Source of the DNA: Citrus sinensis
Lineage: Eukaryota > Streptophyta > Magnoliopsida > Sapindales > Rutaceae
DNA: 64,000 nt
Direction of reading: 5' to 3'
NCBI RefSeq assembly: GCF_022201045.2
Contig: NC_068564.1
Coordinates: 28,859,001 to 28,923,000, forward strand
Shown: piece by piece, positions 52,776 through 64,000 of the stretch
How positions within the stretch are numbered: position 1 is the first letter of the stretch
How the letters are laid out: the number at the start of each line of letters is the position of its first letter
Notes under the pieces: model-generated
What the model was told of the DNA's origin: nothing
The model's input: only the letters and a program-made list of their open reading frames with translations
Database searches by the model: none
Made by a program: the position numbers and the translations under genes

Positions 52776-52784
52776 CTATAAACA
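52776..52784 (+). promoter_or_regulatory. TATA box of the receptor kinase gene
   Basis: CTATAAACA lies about 65 bases before the start codon at 52845, giving a short leader of some 35 bases. Confidence 0.5.
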
Positions 52785-52844
52785 AAACATGGGGTTCTAC
52801 CCTCAACAATCCCAAAACAGATCACCTGTTCTCATCTCTAAGCA

Positions 52845-55800
52845 ATGCCTGCAGCTCTAAGGCATCTCCTGTTTTCTCAAAACATTTTCTCATTCACCTT
52901 GTTACTTATTTCAATAAATTTTCTTTTCTTTTCTACTTGTGATGCTCTTGATGAACAAGGCCAGGCTCTGTTAACATGGAAGAACAGTTTAAACAGCTCA
53001 ACAGATGCATTAAGCTCATGGAATCCTGCAGAAACAAGTCCATGCAAATGGTTTGGGATTCATTGCAGCTCAAATGGAGAAGTGGTGGAGATAAGCTTGA
53101 AAGCAGTGGATTTGCAAGGCTCATTGCCTTCAATATTTCAGCCTCTCAAGTCCTTAAAGAGGCTTATCATCTCATCATGCAACCTCACTGGCACAATCCC
53201 AAAAGAATTTGGAGACTATCGCGAGCTTACTTTCATTGATCTTAGTGGCAACTCTCTCTGGGGTGAAATTCCTACAGAAGTATGCAGGCTAAGGAAGCTA
53301 GAAAGTTTGTATCTGAACACAAACCTTCTTGAAGGTGAAATTCCTTCTGACATTGGAAACTTGTCAAGTCTTGCATATTTGACACTCTACGACAATCAAC
53401 TCAGTGGAAAAATTCCAAAGAGTATTGGAGCATTGAGTAAGCTACAAGTCTTTCGAGCTGGTGGGAATCAAAATCTGAAGGGGGAGCTGCCTTGGGAGAT
53501 AGGCAACTGCAGCAACTTGGTCATGTTAGGCCTTGCCGAAACCAGCATTTCTGGAAATGTTCCTTCATCAATTGGAATGCTGGAAAGGATTCAAACCATT
53601 GCCATTTACACATCTCTGCTGTCAGGTCCTATACCAGAGGAGATTGGAAACTGCAGTGAGTTGCTGAATCTTTACTTGTATCAGAATTCAATCTCAGGTC
53701 CAATCCCAGGGAGAATTGGTGCTCTCAGCAAGCTTAAAAGCTTACTCTTGTGGCAGAACAGCTTGGTTGGTGCAATTCCAGATGAGCTTGGAAGCTGCAC
53801 AGAGCTGACAGTTGTGGATTTCTCAGATAATCTTCTAACTGGCAGCATACCGAGAAGTTTTGGAAACCTCTTAAAGCTTCAAGAGCTTCAGCTTAGTGTC
53901 AATCAGCTGTCAGGTACCATACCAATTGAAATTGCAACCTGCACAGCATTGACTCATTTGGAAATTGACAACAATGCAATATCTGGTGAGATTCCTGCTG
54001 ATATTGGCAATATAAATGGTTTGACTCTATTCTTTGCCTGGAAAAATAAGCTAACAGGCAATATTCCAGAGAGTCTTTCTCAATGTCAAGAGCTTCAGGC
54101 TCTTGATTTTTCTTACAATAACCTCTCCGGTCCAATACCAAAAGAGATTTTTGGCCTGAGAAATCTCACTAAGTTGCTTCTACTTTCCAATGATTTATCT
54201 GGTTTTATACCACCAGATATAGGAAACTGCACCACTTTACGCCGGTTAAGATTGAATGACAATAGGCTCTCTGGTACTATTCCATCGGAGATGGGAAACT
54301 TGAAGAACTTGAATTTTGTTGACATGAGTGAAAATCATCTTGTTGGAGGAATTCCTCCATCAGTAGTCGGATGTCAAAGCTTGGAGTTTCTTGATCTTCA
54401 TTCAAATGGGCTTACTGGTTCTGTTCCTGATACTCTGCCTACAAGCTTACAGCTTGTGGACCTTTCAGACAACAGGCTCTCAGGCTCACTTTCTCACAGC
54501 ATCGGATCTCTAACAGAATTAAGCAAGCTTCTTTTGTCAAAGAATCAACTTTCTGGCAGAATTCCAGCAGAGATATTGTCTTGCAGGAAGCTGATATTGT
54601 TGGACATTGGAAACAATCGTTTCTCTGGTGAAATTCCAAAGGAACTGGGTCAAATTTCATCACTTGAAATCTCTCTCAATCTTAGCTCTAACCAGTTTTC
54701 AGGAGAGATCCCATCAGAATTCTCTGGCCTTACCAAGCTAGGAATACTTGATCTCTCTCACAACAAATTATCTGGGGACTTAGATGCTCTTGCAAGCTTG
54801 CAAAACCTTGTCTCCCTCAATGTCTCCTTCAATGATTTCTCTGGTGAATTGCCTAACACTCCATTTTTCCGAAAGCTCCCACTTAGTGACCTTGCTTCAA
54901 ACCGAGGCCTCTATATCTCTGGTGGAGTTGTTTCTCCAACAGACAACTTACCCACAGGCCAGGCAAGGTCAGCAATGAAGCTAGTGATGTCGATCCTCGT
55001 TAGTGCCAGTGCAGTGCTTGTGCTGCTAGCAATCTATGTGTTAGTTCGTACTAGAATGGCTAACAATAGCTTCACGGCAGATGACACTTGGGAGATGACT
55101 TTGTATCAGAAGCTAGATTTTTCCATTGATGACGTTGTCAGGAATCTAACGTCAGCTAATGTGATTGGCACTGGAAGCTCCGGAGTTGTGTATAGAGTGA
55201 CAATCCCAAATGGAGAAACACTAGCAGTGAAGAAGATGTGGTCATCAGATGAGTCTGGTGCATTCAGCTCTGAAATTCAGACGCTAGGTTCAATCAGACA
55301 CAAGAACATTGTGAGGCTTTTAGGTTGGGGTTCTAACAAGAACCTGAAGCTTCTCTTCTATGATTACCTCCCCAATGGAAGCTTGAGCTCACTGCTGCAT
55401 GGAGCAGGCAAAGGAGGAGCAGATTGGGAGGCTAGATATGAAGTTGTATTGGGGGTAGCTCATGCGCTTGCGTACTTGCATCATGATTGCATGCCTCCAA
55501 TTTTGCATGGAGATGTCAAAGCAATGAATGTTTTGTTAGGCCCTGGATATCAAGCCTATCTTGCAGACTTTGGATTAGCTAGAATAGTCAGTGGCAGCGG
55601 AGACGATAATTGCTCCAAAACAAATCAAAGGCCTCAATTAGCTGGTTCTTATGGTTACATGGCTCCAGGTATTCATTTGTTTTTCTACCATTTTTTTAAT
55701 ATTTAGATTCTTAATCAGCTTAATAATGTATGATTAATCAGTTTTATTTATCTGGGTTGTTCACAGAACATGCATCAATGCAGCGGATCACTGAGAAAAG

Positions 55801-56221
55801 TGATGTGTACAGTTTTGGTGTGGTTCTTTTAGAGGTTTTAACAGGAAGGCATCCGTTGGACCCAACATTGCCAGGTGGTGCACCTTTGGTTCAATGGGTT
55901 AGGGACCATTTAGCCAGCAAAAGAGACCCCTCTGATGTTCTTGATGCTAAACTTAGAGGCAGAGCAGACCCAATAATGCATGAGATGCTACAAACACTGG
56001 CTGTATCATTTCTCTGCATCAGCACAAAAGCTGATGATAGGCCAATGATGAAAGATGTTGTTGCAATGCTCAAGGAAATCAAACATGTTGATTCCACAAG
56101 GCCAGAACCTGACATATCAAAACCTCATTTATCAGCTCCTCGCTCATCGCCTCCAGCTAAGATTGTAGTTTCACATGGGTCATCTAACTGTTCTTTTGCC
56201 TTCTCTGATGAGTCAGTATAA
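52845..56221 (+). CDS. RGI3/RGI4: LRR receptor-like kinase, RGI3/RGI4 type (2 exons)
   Basis: Plasma-membrane receptor kinase of LRR subfamily XI. Members called RGI/RGFR perceive root meristem growth factor peptides. Exons 52845-55668 and 55767-56221 give 1092 residues. Signal peptide (SFTLLLISINFLFF, residues about 15-34), an N-cap with DEQGQALLTWKNSL and CKWFGIHC, then about two dozen LRRs. A Ser-rich juxtamembrane stretch leads to the membrane helix (LVMSILVSASAVLVLLAIYV). Kinase domain: GTGSSGVVY, catalytic Lys in LAVKKMW, HGD in place of HRD (ILHGDVKAMNVLL), DFGLAR, and GSYGYMAPEHA split by the only intron. It ends SHGSSNCSFAFSDESV. From memory, it closely resembles the products of At4g26540 and At5g56040. 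The HGD makes it a non-RD kinase. Ligand is inferred from family. Confidence 0.95.
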
Positions 56222-57338
56222 TCCCCAATACTAGAGGAAGCATCAGTATAATTTCAGCTAATATAATACATTCACCAATTGTATTATTGTAACAAAAATA
56301 AGCACTTAATGTGAGCTTGAAGGGATGGAAAGCACTTTTATTAGAAGTGATTATCTTGGAAGTAGATATGAGAGATGTTTTGGAGGTTGAGAGAGTGACT
56401 GCAGGAAAAAGCAAGGAGCTGTAACAATGATTGGTATTTTTGTATTTATGCAAGTAGAATTTAGTGCAAAAGCTATGGGATTCTCTCTCTTTCTTTCCTG
56501 AACAATGCAGTCTAAGCACCGGCTCTCACATGGTCCCCAGGCTCATCAAATCACATGTCCATGTGCTGTCTGAGAGAGACTTTCCACAACAATGTAAAGA
56601 CACTCGCCAATTAAAATATATTAACTTTGTTATTGAAGTCAGTATGTCCTAATCAGGAGCACGTGTAAGTGTAACAAGATCATCAGTCATCACACTTCAT
56701 CTATAAATTAAGTCATTTCATTAACAAGATCGCTTCACATGCAAAGGAATTAAGGTCCCATTTTGAGTATTACTGCAAATCTACTGTTATGATTTAACTT
56801 ATAGTGTGCAAGAACTGTAAATGAAGCAATAGTAATGTTTTAAAATTCTACTGTCCTTGTCTAGAGAGGCTCACGTTCTACCGTAATCTTGATAGCAGCA
56901 CTTCAATGACGAGCTTTATATGCTTTAAATTTGCACATTTTTTTTCCCCAAACTGTACACATCAAGAAGAAGACAAATGTTGTGCCAACAGAAACCCGAG
57001 GATTTCATTGAACTATTTATTTGCAGTATATGAATTGATGGGATCTCTCTTACATTCTAACAAAAAGGTGATCTTATCAACAGAATCAAACTTCAAACCA
57101 AAGCCACTTGTTTCTTTTTCATGGAGCTAGGTTGTCAAAAAACACATATATACAGGATGGCACTAGGGTAGGCTGACAAAAAATAAGTTTGGGACAGTTG
57201 CGTGCTACAGTGGCCATCTTTTTGGCCGCCATTGTTCCAATGAAAGGCATACCCTGTCCTTTTCAAACAACTTTAAGTGAACTGGCTATGGACCATCATT
57301 CCAGTCTAACATGGCATAAGGAGAACTTATTGTTGAGC
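56222..57338. other. Convergent 3' intergenic between receptor kinase and RecX gene
   Basis: Holds the two facing 3' UTRs. No exon, repeat or RNA gene recognised. Confidence 0.55.
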
Positions 57339-59946
57339 TTAGGAAGGATACTGGGATTCTAGCTTCTTCAATATGAAACTTGTGACACACCAATTGAAAC
57401 CACGGTACTGAAGCCAATGGATAATCCTTGATTTACGTGTCTCCTTGGGTGCACCTTGACTTCGGAGCCATTGCTTTGAGGCCTGAACAAATAGACGATC
57501 AATTGAATGCTTTGACATGCCAAGTTTTGATTCTTGGTCTTCATCAGATTCACCATCCCTGAAAACCAGGTTCACAGCCTTTTTTGCATCAGTTTGACTT
57601 ATTCCCTTCTTGAACAATGCCTAATAATTTGGAAAAAAAAAAAAAAAAAGGAACTCAACGAATTAGTAGCTTCACTCATAAAGAATAAAAACTCAGAAGA
57701 AAAAACCAATACTTTTGCCCCATTACATGTCTTTCCATATAACCAGTAAATTCACTCACTGAATATGATACATGCAAAGCATCGGTTAACTACCACAATA
57801 TTTTGTAATACCTAAAGTGAGCTGGAAAATATTTTCCCATGTCTCCTGATAGTTGTGATGAGCTTGTGCAGCATATGATTATGGTAATATTTAATATTTC
57901 ATCTAATTCAAGTCCGTGACAATCTCTCATGACTGCAAATTTTCAAAAGGAATTTCAGTGTTGTATGGTCTTTCCTCTCTGAAAAATCTTGCAGAGTCAT
58001 ACTGTGTAAACATTTATATCAGAAATTTAAAATTATTTAATACTAGGACTAGCTTCGTATGTAAACATAACCATCTAGATTTGTTTTCCCTTAAAAGAAT
58101 GTCTAAAATCTGCAAAGAAATGGCAAAACAATGAAATGAAGGATTATGTAGTAAATCATTTGACCGTAAAGAAAAATACTAAAAGGCAGATGCTTACTTG
58201 CTTGATTCGTCTAGGTCCCCAACTTGCAGAAGACCACCTAGATCGAGAATATGATTCCGCGTACAAGCTATCATTGATCAACCCTCTAGCATAACCGAGA
58301 GATCAAAGAGTTTAAGAAACTAGCCAAGTATAGTAATGGTGTTCCCAAGAAGTAGCACACAACACATTCTGAAGGACAATATCCTAACTAGGTAGTATTT
58401 ACCTGCTTTGGAAATCAGTTATCACAGCCTCAATTACATGAGAAGGAAATTTCTTTCCATTCAGCTTCTTTCTCATCTCGACTGCTGTAAATGCTCTAAA
58501 TAAAGAAAACAAGCTTAAGAATTTCAAAGCACTGGAAATGATATGAACCTGATAACAACAGCAGATGTATTTCCAACACGCTAGAAATAGTACCCACAAT
58601 GCAGTAAACTACTTTTCCTAGAAGAACTAAAAATTTCAACAACAAGAAACATATTGAAAAATTTTCAAATCTTGAGAAGCTTTAAGACCAAAACTATATT
58701 CTAACCTTGTCGCAAGTAATTTGACTGCCAAATTCTCAGCATCCTGTCTTGCTTTAGCTGCTTGCAAATAAAAATCTTTTTGTTGAAGGATTTTCATCTC
58801 CTCAGCAACCTCCTGGGGTTCTTCAAATACCTCAGATTCTTCGAAAAGTCCATGCTCACAACTAATTTCTTCTCCAAACTCTGAAAAAAGACTAAATATA
58901 TAAAGCATATGCTTAATTTTAATACAAGAAGAAAAAAAGAAATAGTAAATAAATAAAGCTAAGACAGGTAATAACAATACTATATAGCCAACATTTCTGT
59001 GAAATAAACTTTCAACAGAGTTAACATAAATCAATATTTTGAATACATGCACATAAAGAAGTTAATTTTAGTAGATAGTCCACCTTTTGCATGCTAAAGA
59101 GAAAATTCCAAATTTGTTTCAATACAAAAGCAAGCTAAAGAGAAAATTATACCTTGTTTAGCAGCATCCAACAATATGTTGTTTTTGGTCATTCGATTAT
59201 GATTTTGGAACTTCTTATGTGAAGCAAAACTTGTCTTCACATCTCTCCCACTATTTGAAACCTCAGTTCTCAACTCACTTGCATCTGACTGTTTTTGCAG
59301 TTCATTTCTCTGCAAACCATTTACCGGCACAGAATTTTTCGGTTCATAAATCTTTAAAGGTTTCTTTACATCTCTCCCACTATTTGAAACCTCAGTTCTT
59401 AACCCACTTGCATCTGGCTGTTTGCGCAGTTCATTTCTTTCCAAACCCTTTACCGGCACAGAATTTTCTGATTCCTTAATCTTTACAGATTTCTTAGGGA
59501 CATACCTAACAGGAAAAGATGAACTGTAGTCCCTTCCTTTCACACACGAAATTGCATTGTTTTTACTTATCCTAAAATAAAAAACAAAATAAAATAAAAT
59601 CAGAATTGTCATCACTACATTAAAATTGCATTATTACCAAAATCTAAATAATATGCCACACATTTTCTTTCCAACAAATAGATATTCCGTTTGGTTGCCA
59701 AGAAGATGTAGGTAAAATAAAAAGAAAAAAAGAAAAGGTGAAATTAAATGGAAAAGAAAAGGGTTTCCTACAAAAGGATCTTTCTGCGCTTCAATTTCAT
59801 TTTCCTTCATATTCTAACCAACCAAACGGAGGGTAACGGTGATTGAAGCCAAAATTGAGAGAGAAATATTACCAAGGAATCAACAGCCCGCGAAATTCAA
59901 GCCGAGACGAGATTTTTAACCCGACATTTCCCGCTAGAGTTGCCAT
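57339..59946 (-). CDS. RecX-family protein (6 exons)
   Basis: Plant homologue of bacterial RecX, which binds RecA filaments and modulates recombination. In plants a role with organellar RecA is plausible but inferred. Exons in transcript order: 59873-59946, 59153-59571, 58706-58880, 58403-58495, 58198-58285 and 57339-57620, 376 residues. The N terminus (MATLAGNVGLKISSRLEFRG) is basic and acid-poor, as in an organelle presequence. Residues about 45-140 contain a 43-residue tandem duplication (NSVPVKGLERNELRKQPDAS and NSVPVNGLQRNELQKQSDAS). The RecX core follows: AKARQDAENLAVKLLATRAF, VEMRKKLNGKKFPSHVIEAV, SLYAESYSRSRWSSASWGPR, ALFKKGISQTDAKKAVNLVF, and a last helix set ending RGFNWCVTSFILKKLESQYP. 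Typical triple-helix repeats with the R-x-x-K-L pattern. From memory, like At3g13226. Confidence 0.9.
59240..59497. repeat. 129-bp in-frame tandem duplication in RecX exon 2
   Basis: ATCTCTCCCACTATTTGAAA recurs at an offset of exactly 129 bases (59241 and 59370), and similarity continues through the unit. It adds 43 codons without breaking the frame. Confidence 0.9.
59697..59829. mobile_element. Short MITE-like insertion in RecX intron 1
   Basis: Inverted ends CCGTTTGGTTGCCAAGAAGA and, on the other strand, CCGTTTGGTTGGTTAGAATA bound 133 bases with purine- and pyrimidine-rich halves that can fold on each other. No clear target duplication. Confidence 0.55.
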
Positions 59947-60430
59947 TTTAAATTAAAATTTCAATTTTTCGCAGAGGAGACCGTGTCCATAAACCCTAGA
60001 TTAAATTTTAACTCAAATGGCGCGTGTTTGCAGTGTCTCTAAGGAGCGTACCAGTTGGTACTTATAGAAACTATTGTGGACCCCACTTTTGGCGCGGTTA
60101 CCGAACTTTCAAAAATGTTAATGCCAATAATAATTTCCGCCCAAAAATATTTTTCTGTTTTTGTTTTTGTTAATTTGACAAGATGATTTTTTTTTTTTTA
60201 AATACACATTATTTTACCCCCTCATGGTTTAGCAAACATTTTATATTCAAGATTCAAGAATCAAACACCCATGTAGTTCTTTATTTTGATATTAGGGATG
60301 AGAAAATAACGTTTTTAGTGAATATTTACAGGCAACTTAAAAGATACATACCATAAGCAATATCAAATTGCTTCATACCTATTCACTCAACTCGAATGCT
60401 ACAAGACCTGCTGATAATCTTATCTTTACC
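59947..60430. other. Intergenic between RecX gene and DUF868 gene
   Basis: Holds the RecX promoter/leader on its left side and the DUF868 3' UTR on its right. Both genes read to the left. Nothing else is recognised. Confidence 0.55.
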
Positions 60431-61309
60431 TTATCCCATTTTCAGAGCATACAGAACATGGCAAAACCCTTGGATTGAATCATCACTTTCTTTATTGGCA
60501 CTAGATGCGCATTCAATTGTGTTTGGGTTAAAAATGAATAATCCATAGCTTGAGCTAGATTCATTAAATAACCAGTCGTGCACGTCCCAAAAAATTTGTA
60601 TCGATGTGTCATTCATTGAGATGGTCTCATTTCCTCTAAATCTCCAATTCAAGTTCAGAATGCGAATTGTCCAGATCCCATCTATACTTATCCACATTTC
60701 AGGATCTCCCGGACCAAATAAAGAATTTTCGATGACGATGTCGTGCTCTTCTTTCCCATCACCCAAAAGGGCTCTAGTGCAAAACAACTTTTTCCCGTAC
60801 ACATTCTGTTTCTTGCACAATAAGGTAGCCTCTGGGAAGGTTGGTCTTTTCTTGGTTCTCTTGTACGCGTCATTCAGTGAATCTCCTAGCAATAACACAA
60901 TCTCATCTTCATACACAATGGCAACATAATAATCTGAACTTGGAGCTGGGTTGCTGGAGAATTTGGCCTGTCGAAAATCCCAATAAACAAAAGCCCTTTT
61001 ACCATCAATTTCAAAGTTTTTGAGTCCCTTCTTGTTCCAAAACTGAGAAGCTTTTAAATCAGTCTTGAAGGTGTACGGATGTTGATCATCGTAAGGGTTC
61101 TCCACGTTGAAGCAAAGGTAATGGTTAACGAGGTTCTTACTCCATGTAACTGTTATCTTCCGAAAAAAATCTGCAATTTTGGCTTGGTAGATGAGGATTA
61201 GCCAGCTCTGTGAAGCTTTATTTGCCACCCGATCCTCCCTTTTTGTTGATGATGGTGGCGGCTTTGCTGGAATGAAAGGTGATCCGGTTTCATAAAAATG
61301 TTCAGGCAT
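60431..61309 (-). CDS. DUF868 family protein (single exon)
   Basis: An intact 292-residue frame, MPEHFYETGSPFIPAKPPPS at the start and GFCHVLYALKMG at the end. It matches the plant DUF868 family: early WLILIYQAKIADFFRKITVTW, then YDDQHPYTFKTDLKASQFW, GLKNFEIDGKRAFVYWDFRQ, SDYYVAIVYEDEIVLLLGD, and a C-terminal block ISIDGIWTIRILNLNWRFRG with ETI and IQIFWDVHDWLF. No signal peptide, membrane helix or catalytic motif is evident; the composition suggests a soluble beta-rich protein. Function is unknown in any plant as far as I know. The length is normal and the lack of introns is usual for the family. From memory, similar to At3g13229, which sits next to the RecX-like gene in Arabidopsis as this one does here. 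Confidence 0.9.
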   Translation of the reverse strand: MPEHFYETGSPFIPAKPPPSSTKREDRVANKASQSWLILIYQAKIADFFRKITVTWSKNLVNHYLCFNVENPYDDQHPYTFKTDLKASQFWNKKGLKNFEIDGKRAFVYWDFRQAKFSSNPAPSSDYYVAIVYEDEIVLLLGDSLNDAYKRTKKRPTFPEATLLCKKQNVYGKKLFCTRALLGDGKEEHDIVIENSLFGPGDPEMWISIDGIWTIRILNLNWRFRGNETISMNDTSIQIFWDVHDWLFNESSSSYGLFIFNPNTIECASSANKESDDSIQGFCHVLYALKMG

Positions 61310-62036
61310 TGGATTCTCGAGGCTGATTCAAGTCGTAAAATATGCATGTCACGAGGGAATCTGAATCTCAGCCTTGGATTTGAAGCCCTCAAAAAATGAG
61401 AAGACGGGAAATAGGACAATGGTGGGAGGTTTTGGGGAAGTTTCCGTAGAGATTACTTTGGAGGAAATATGCATATAAGCAGAGGCCATTAATGTCAGGT
61501 CCTAGATAGAAGCTTTTTTGTTTTCTGTTACTAAAACTTGATTGATTCTTTCACTTAATTTAAGTTAAGAGTCTTCCAGATTGGAGGTAAATATGGCTAA
61601 TTCTTGAACCACCCGAGTAATATTGAAACTATCTTTAGTAAGCATGAAACCTTCTTTGAAAAATTCAAGTAAAAAACTAAGTTAAGGTTGTATTACAACT
61701 AATAAGATCAGGAACTAAGCCCAGTTATTTTCAGTTTTCCCCTTCTATCTGCTGACAATCATCATGCCCAATATAATCGTAATACTTAAAATTGTGCTGT
61801 TAATTTTTTTTTTTTTGGAAGTGAAAAGTTCAGCCAGACTGCCCTTGAGATGTACTCTTCGTAATTATAGATTCTTTTGATTGATAAAATGCTCTTAGGT
61901 ACCACAACAATTCACTCTCAATAACTTATAGTATACAACTCAAGACACCAACGTGAACATCCAATGTACAAAAACGTAAAATATTAGTGGCAACAGATAA
62001 AATTTCGATATTTTTTTATACTGTATATCCTTAAGG
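61310..62036. other. Intergenic between DUF868 gene and kinesin gene
   Basis: DUF868 promoter/leader on the left (from 61310), kinesin 3' UTR on the right (ending at the stop near 62037). No repeat or exon recognised. Confidence 0.55.
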
Positions 62037-64000
62037 TCAAATCAAAAACTTTCCACGAGGTGAAGACCGACTCCTCTTAAATTCGGGCATTGATGTATTT
62101 TTGCCTCCTTCCTGTGCTTGGTGAGTTGCAGCATTTCGCAGCTTGTTTTCAAGTTTCTCAGCCAAAAAGGGTTCCACTGGCTGCACCAATCCCCTGCTGC
62201 ACACATTGCACAATGTAACTTAACAGCAAACATATGAAGATACCAACAGTAACTGTTAACAAGAACTAATCAAATGAGGATAAAAAGCTTTGAAAACCTT
62301 GGTTCTAGATTTTGGGAGTTCCTTGAGAAGTTCTGTTGAACCTTCTTCATCTTTAATTCACTGTGCACTGGTGAACCAAGAAACGAATGCTCATTTTCTG
62401 GTTCGGAGAAATCACTTTTTCTAGCCTCATCCATCTTTTCACCGGTATCCATATCAGAAAGCAATGTTATTCCCATATCAGATTTCTGGAATCTAGCTGG
62501 AAGTTGATGCTTGGCCTTGGCCTTGCTCTCTGGCTTGCTTTTTCTAATGCCACCTTGTCTTATATTAAGAGCTTGCCGAATTTGGTCATCTTCATGCTCT
62601 GGGTATTTACTCCTGTGGCTGACCTTTTGGAGGCTGGACAATGCATCTAAAACATTATCCTGCTGCTTTGCCGGTTCTTGTGAACCTATATACACTCTTG
62701 AATTATTGATTTCTATTGAAGATGTGATCACTGGCGTTGCGGAGATGGATTTATTGACTGGTACTCTAGCTGGAAATGGTACTCGTGAAATTGGTTGGTT
62801 CTCAGTTGTGTCAGCCTTGACCCTGCTTCTCAGGAGGGTTCCTCTATCAGTGGATATTGATCTCCTAACAGAAGGGGATGATGTTCTTGGCTTTGATGAC
62901 CCCCCCAATCTGTCTTCAGCCACTAAAGGAATCTTTGGCAATGGGTCCTTGTCCGTCAATGCAGAAGGAAACCTTGACCTCCTTTGCTTACCTGAAGAAG
63001 TGCTTCTAGGCTGAAAATCATACATGACAGCAAGACGGAGATGAGGCGTCCACAATACAATGTTTTTTAAAAAATATGGATATATATTTTACATTGTGAT
63101 TTCTTTTACCTCAAGGCTTCTACTGTCGTCATTTGGCTGATTTATCCCAGGCTTCAAGCTAGCACTAATTCCATATCGTGGCACATGAAAAGGTGAAACT
63201 GCTCTTGGTTTTTGAGATTCTGAAGTATGAAAAGGTGAAACTGCTCTTGGTTTTTGAGATTCTGAAGTATGAAAAGGTGAAACTGCTCTTGGTTTTTGAG
63301 ATTCTGAAGTATTTCTTGTTACCCCACGTCTCAGTTGTTCCAATTCTGCTTCCTTTTTCTCCAATGTTTGTTTAAGATTCGATATCTGAATACATTGTAA
63401 ATTGTTGTCGAGTTTCAAATATAGTGAGAAACACTCATGCAAAAAATTGTATTTGAGGGTGATGAAAAACAAACCTCTTCTCTGAGTTCTCGGATTTCAC
63501 CACTTTCTTTGTTAGAGCGGGCAGCCCCTAGTTCTATGGAGGAAACTCTCTCAGCAAACTTGAGTGTGCTAATGGTCTCTCCAATAGCATTATGTTCAGG
63601 ATTTATGTGTACAAACATTAATGTTTTAGCATGCCCACCTGTTCATTAAATCAAAAACAATAAAAGCAATCAGAGACTAAAGAGATTAGAGAGGAAAAAG
63701 TCTACTACCGTTTGTCAAATGAGTGGCAAAATAAGTCTATGCATACCTAAAGAATCCTGTAATACTTGAGTAAGTTTGCTGTTTCTGTAAGGAATATGTG
63801 CACTCTTTTGGGCAAGAGCAGAAATGACATCTCCAAGGGCTGAAAGTGATCTATTAATATGTTGAGCTTCTTTTAATCTTTCACCTACAGCTTCTGATTT
63901 ATCAACTCTCTCACTTCCAGCCAAATCCACCAGATGAAGGCAACCTTTAAGAATGGATCCAGTTACCAACTCTCTTCCCAGGACATGAACTGTCAAAACA
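62037..64000 (-). CDS. KIN-14 kinesin, C-terminal part (5' end outside window)
   Basis: Microtubule motor, kinesin-14 family. Exons in transcript order: 63747-64000 (partial), 63475-63638, 63110-63385, 62298-63010 and 62037-62193. The first holds the end of the motor domain: [11 protein letters not shown], the switch II motif [28 protein letters not shown] and [17 protein letters not shown]. The next reads [14 protein letters not shown] and [20 protein letters not shown], typical of KIN-14. A short coiled coil ([20 protein letters not shown]) follows. Then comes a Ser/Pro/Arg-rich, probably disordered tail with three tandem copies of [14 protein letters not shown] (63186-63311), ending [12 protein letters not shown] tail after the motor suggests the calponin-homology KIN-14 subgroup, but that domain would lie beyond the window edge. 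The last-exon acceptor is CAGCAG (one-residue ambiguity). Confidence 0.92.
63186..63311. repeat. 42-bp in-frame triplication in the kinesin tail
   Basis: Three near-identical 42-base units (AGGTGAAACTGCTCTTGGTT begins at 63191, 63233 and 63275), each encoding 14 residues ending in RAVSPFH, a Ser-Pro site. Confidence 0.92.

Larger units (their letters stand above)
45806..52844. other. Seven-kilobase gene-poor region
   Basis: Starts with the SFT2 3' UTR (to about 46250) and ends with the receptor kinase leader. Recognisable items are an orphan transit-peptide-like exon (46394-46581), a LINE 3' end (48798-49024) and a poly-C run (49580-49599). The 46790-47170 stretch is less AT-rich than its surroundings and may be an element relic, but I cannot name it. 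Open frames at 47450-48094, 50318-50512 and 51200-52117 show no domain or codon character I trust. Confidence 0.5.

Overview
This is nuclear DNA from a flowering plant, most likely a eudicot of the Citrus/Sapindales kind. Genes have many short exons with GT..AG introns, intergenic DNA is AT-rich, and there are many small DNA-transposon relics. The protein families are plant-specific: CBL calcium sensors, an RGI-type receptor kinase, a chloroplast FKBP and a KIN-14 kinesin. The Citrus guess rests on remembered protein similarity (the farnesyl diphosphate synthase and a Mutator-like fragment) and is an inference. I saw no tRNA, rRNA, CRISPR array or prokaryotic system.

Layout, left to right: a membrane RING-H2 E3 ligase (+, 2624-4359); a hAT-like element and a 178-bp tandem array; farnesyl diphosphate synthase with 12 exons (+, 8142-12220); a small serine-rich protein (+, 13391-13732); a hAT-like element, a TG/CA palindrome and a foldback MITE; a YELLOW LEAF 1-like chloroplast protein (+, 16406-18419); and, converging on it, an FNBP4-like protein with two WW domains and 10 exons (-, 18890-24044). 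Next comes a transposon-rich stretch (Mutator-like 24318-26701, hAT-like 27243-27997). It is followed by a CBL2/CBL3 calcium sensor (+, 29596-32278) with a Tourist-like MITE in its first coding intron, then cytosolic HSP90 (-, 34340-37027), FKBP16-1 (+, 39889-42107) and an SFT2 transport protein (+, 43029-45805). A 7-kb gene-poor stretch holds an orphan transit-peptide-like exon and a LINE 3' end. The last part holds an RGI-type LRR receptor kinase (+, 52845-56221), a RecX-family protein (-, 57339-59946), a DUF868 protein (-, 60431-61309) and the 3' part of a KIN-14 kinesin (-, 62037-64000, cut by the window edge).

The genes are not an operon and share no single pathway; their order is the main story. 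From memory of Arabidopsis locus numbers, RING-CBL-HSP90-FKBP16-1-SFT2-RLK matches At4g26540-26580 and its duplicate At5g55970-56040. WW protein, RecX, serine-rich protein and DUF868 match the run At3g13225-13229. The window seems to interleave two blocks that are separate in Arabidopsis. All exon joins were made by hand from splice signals and frame; every complete gene model sums to an open frame.
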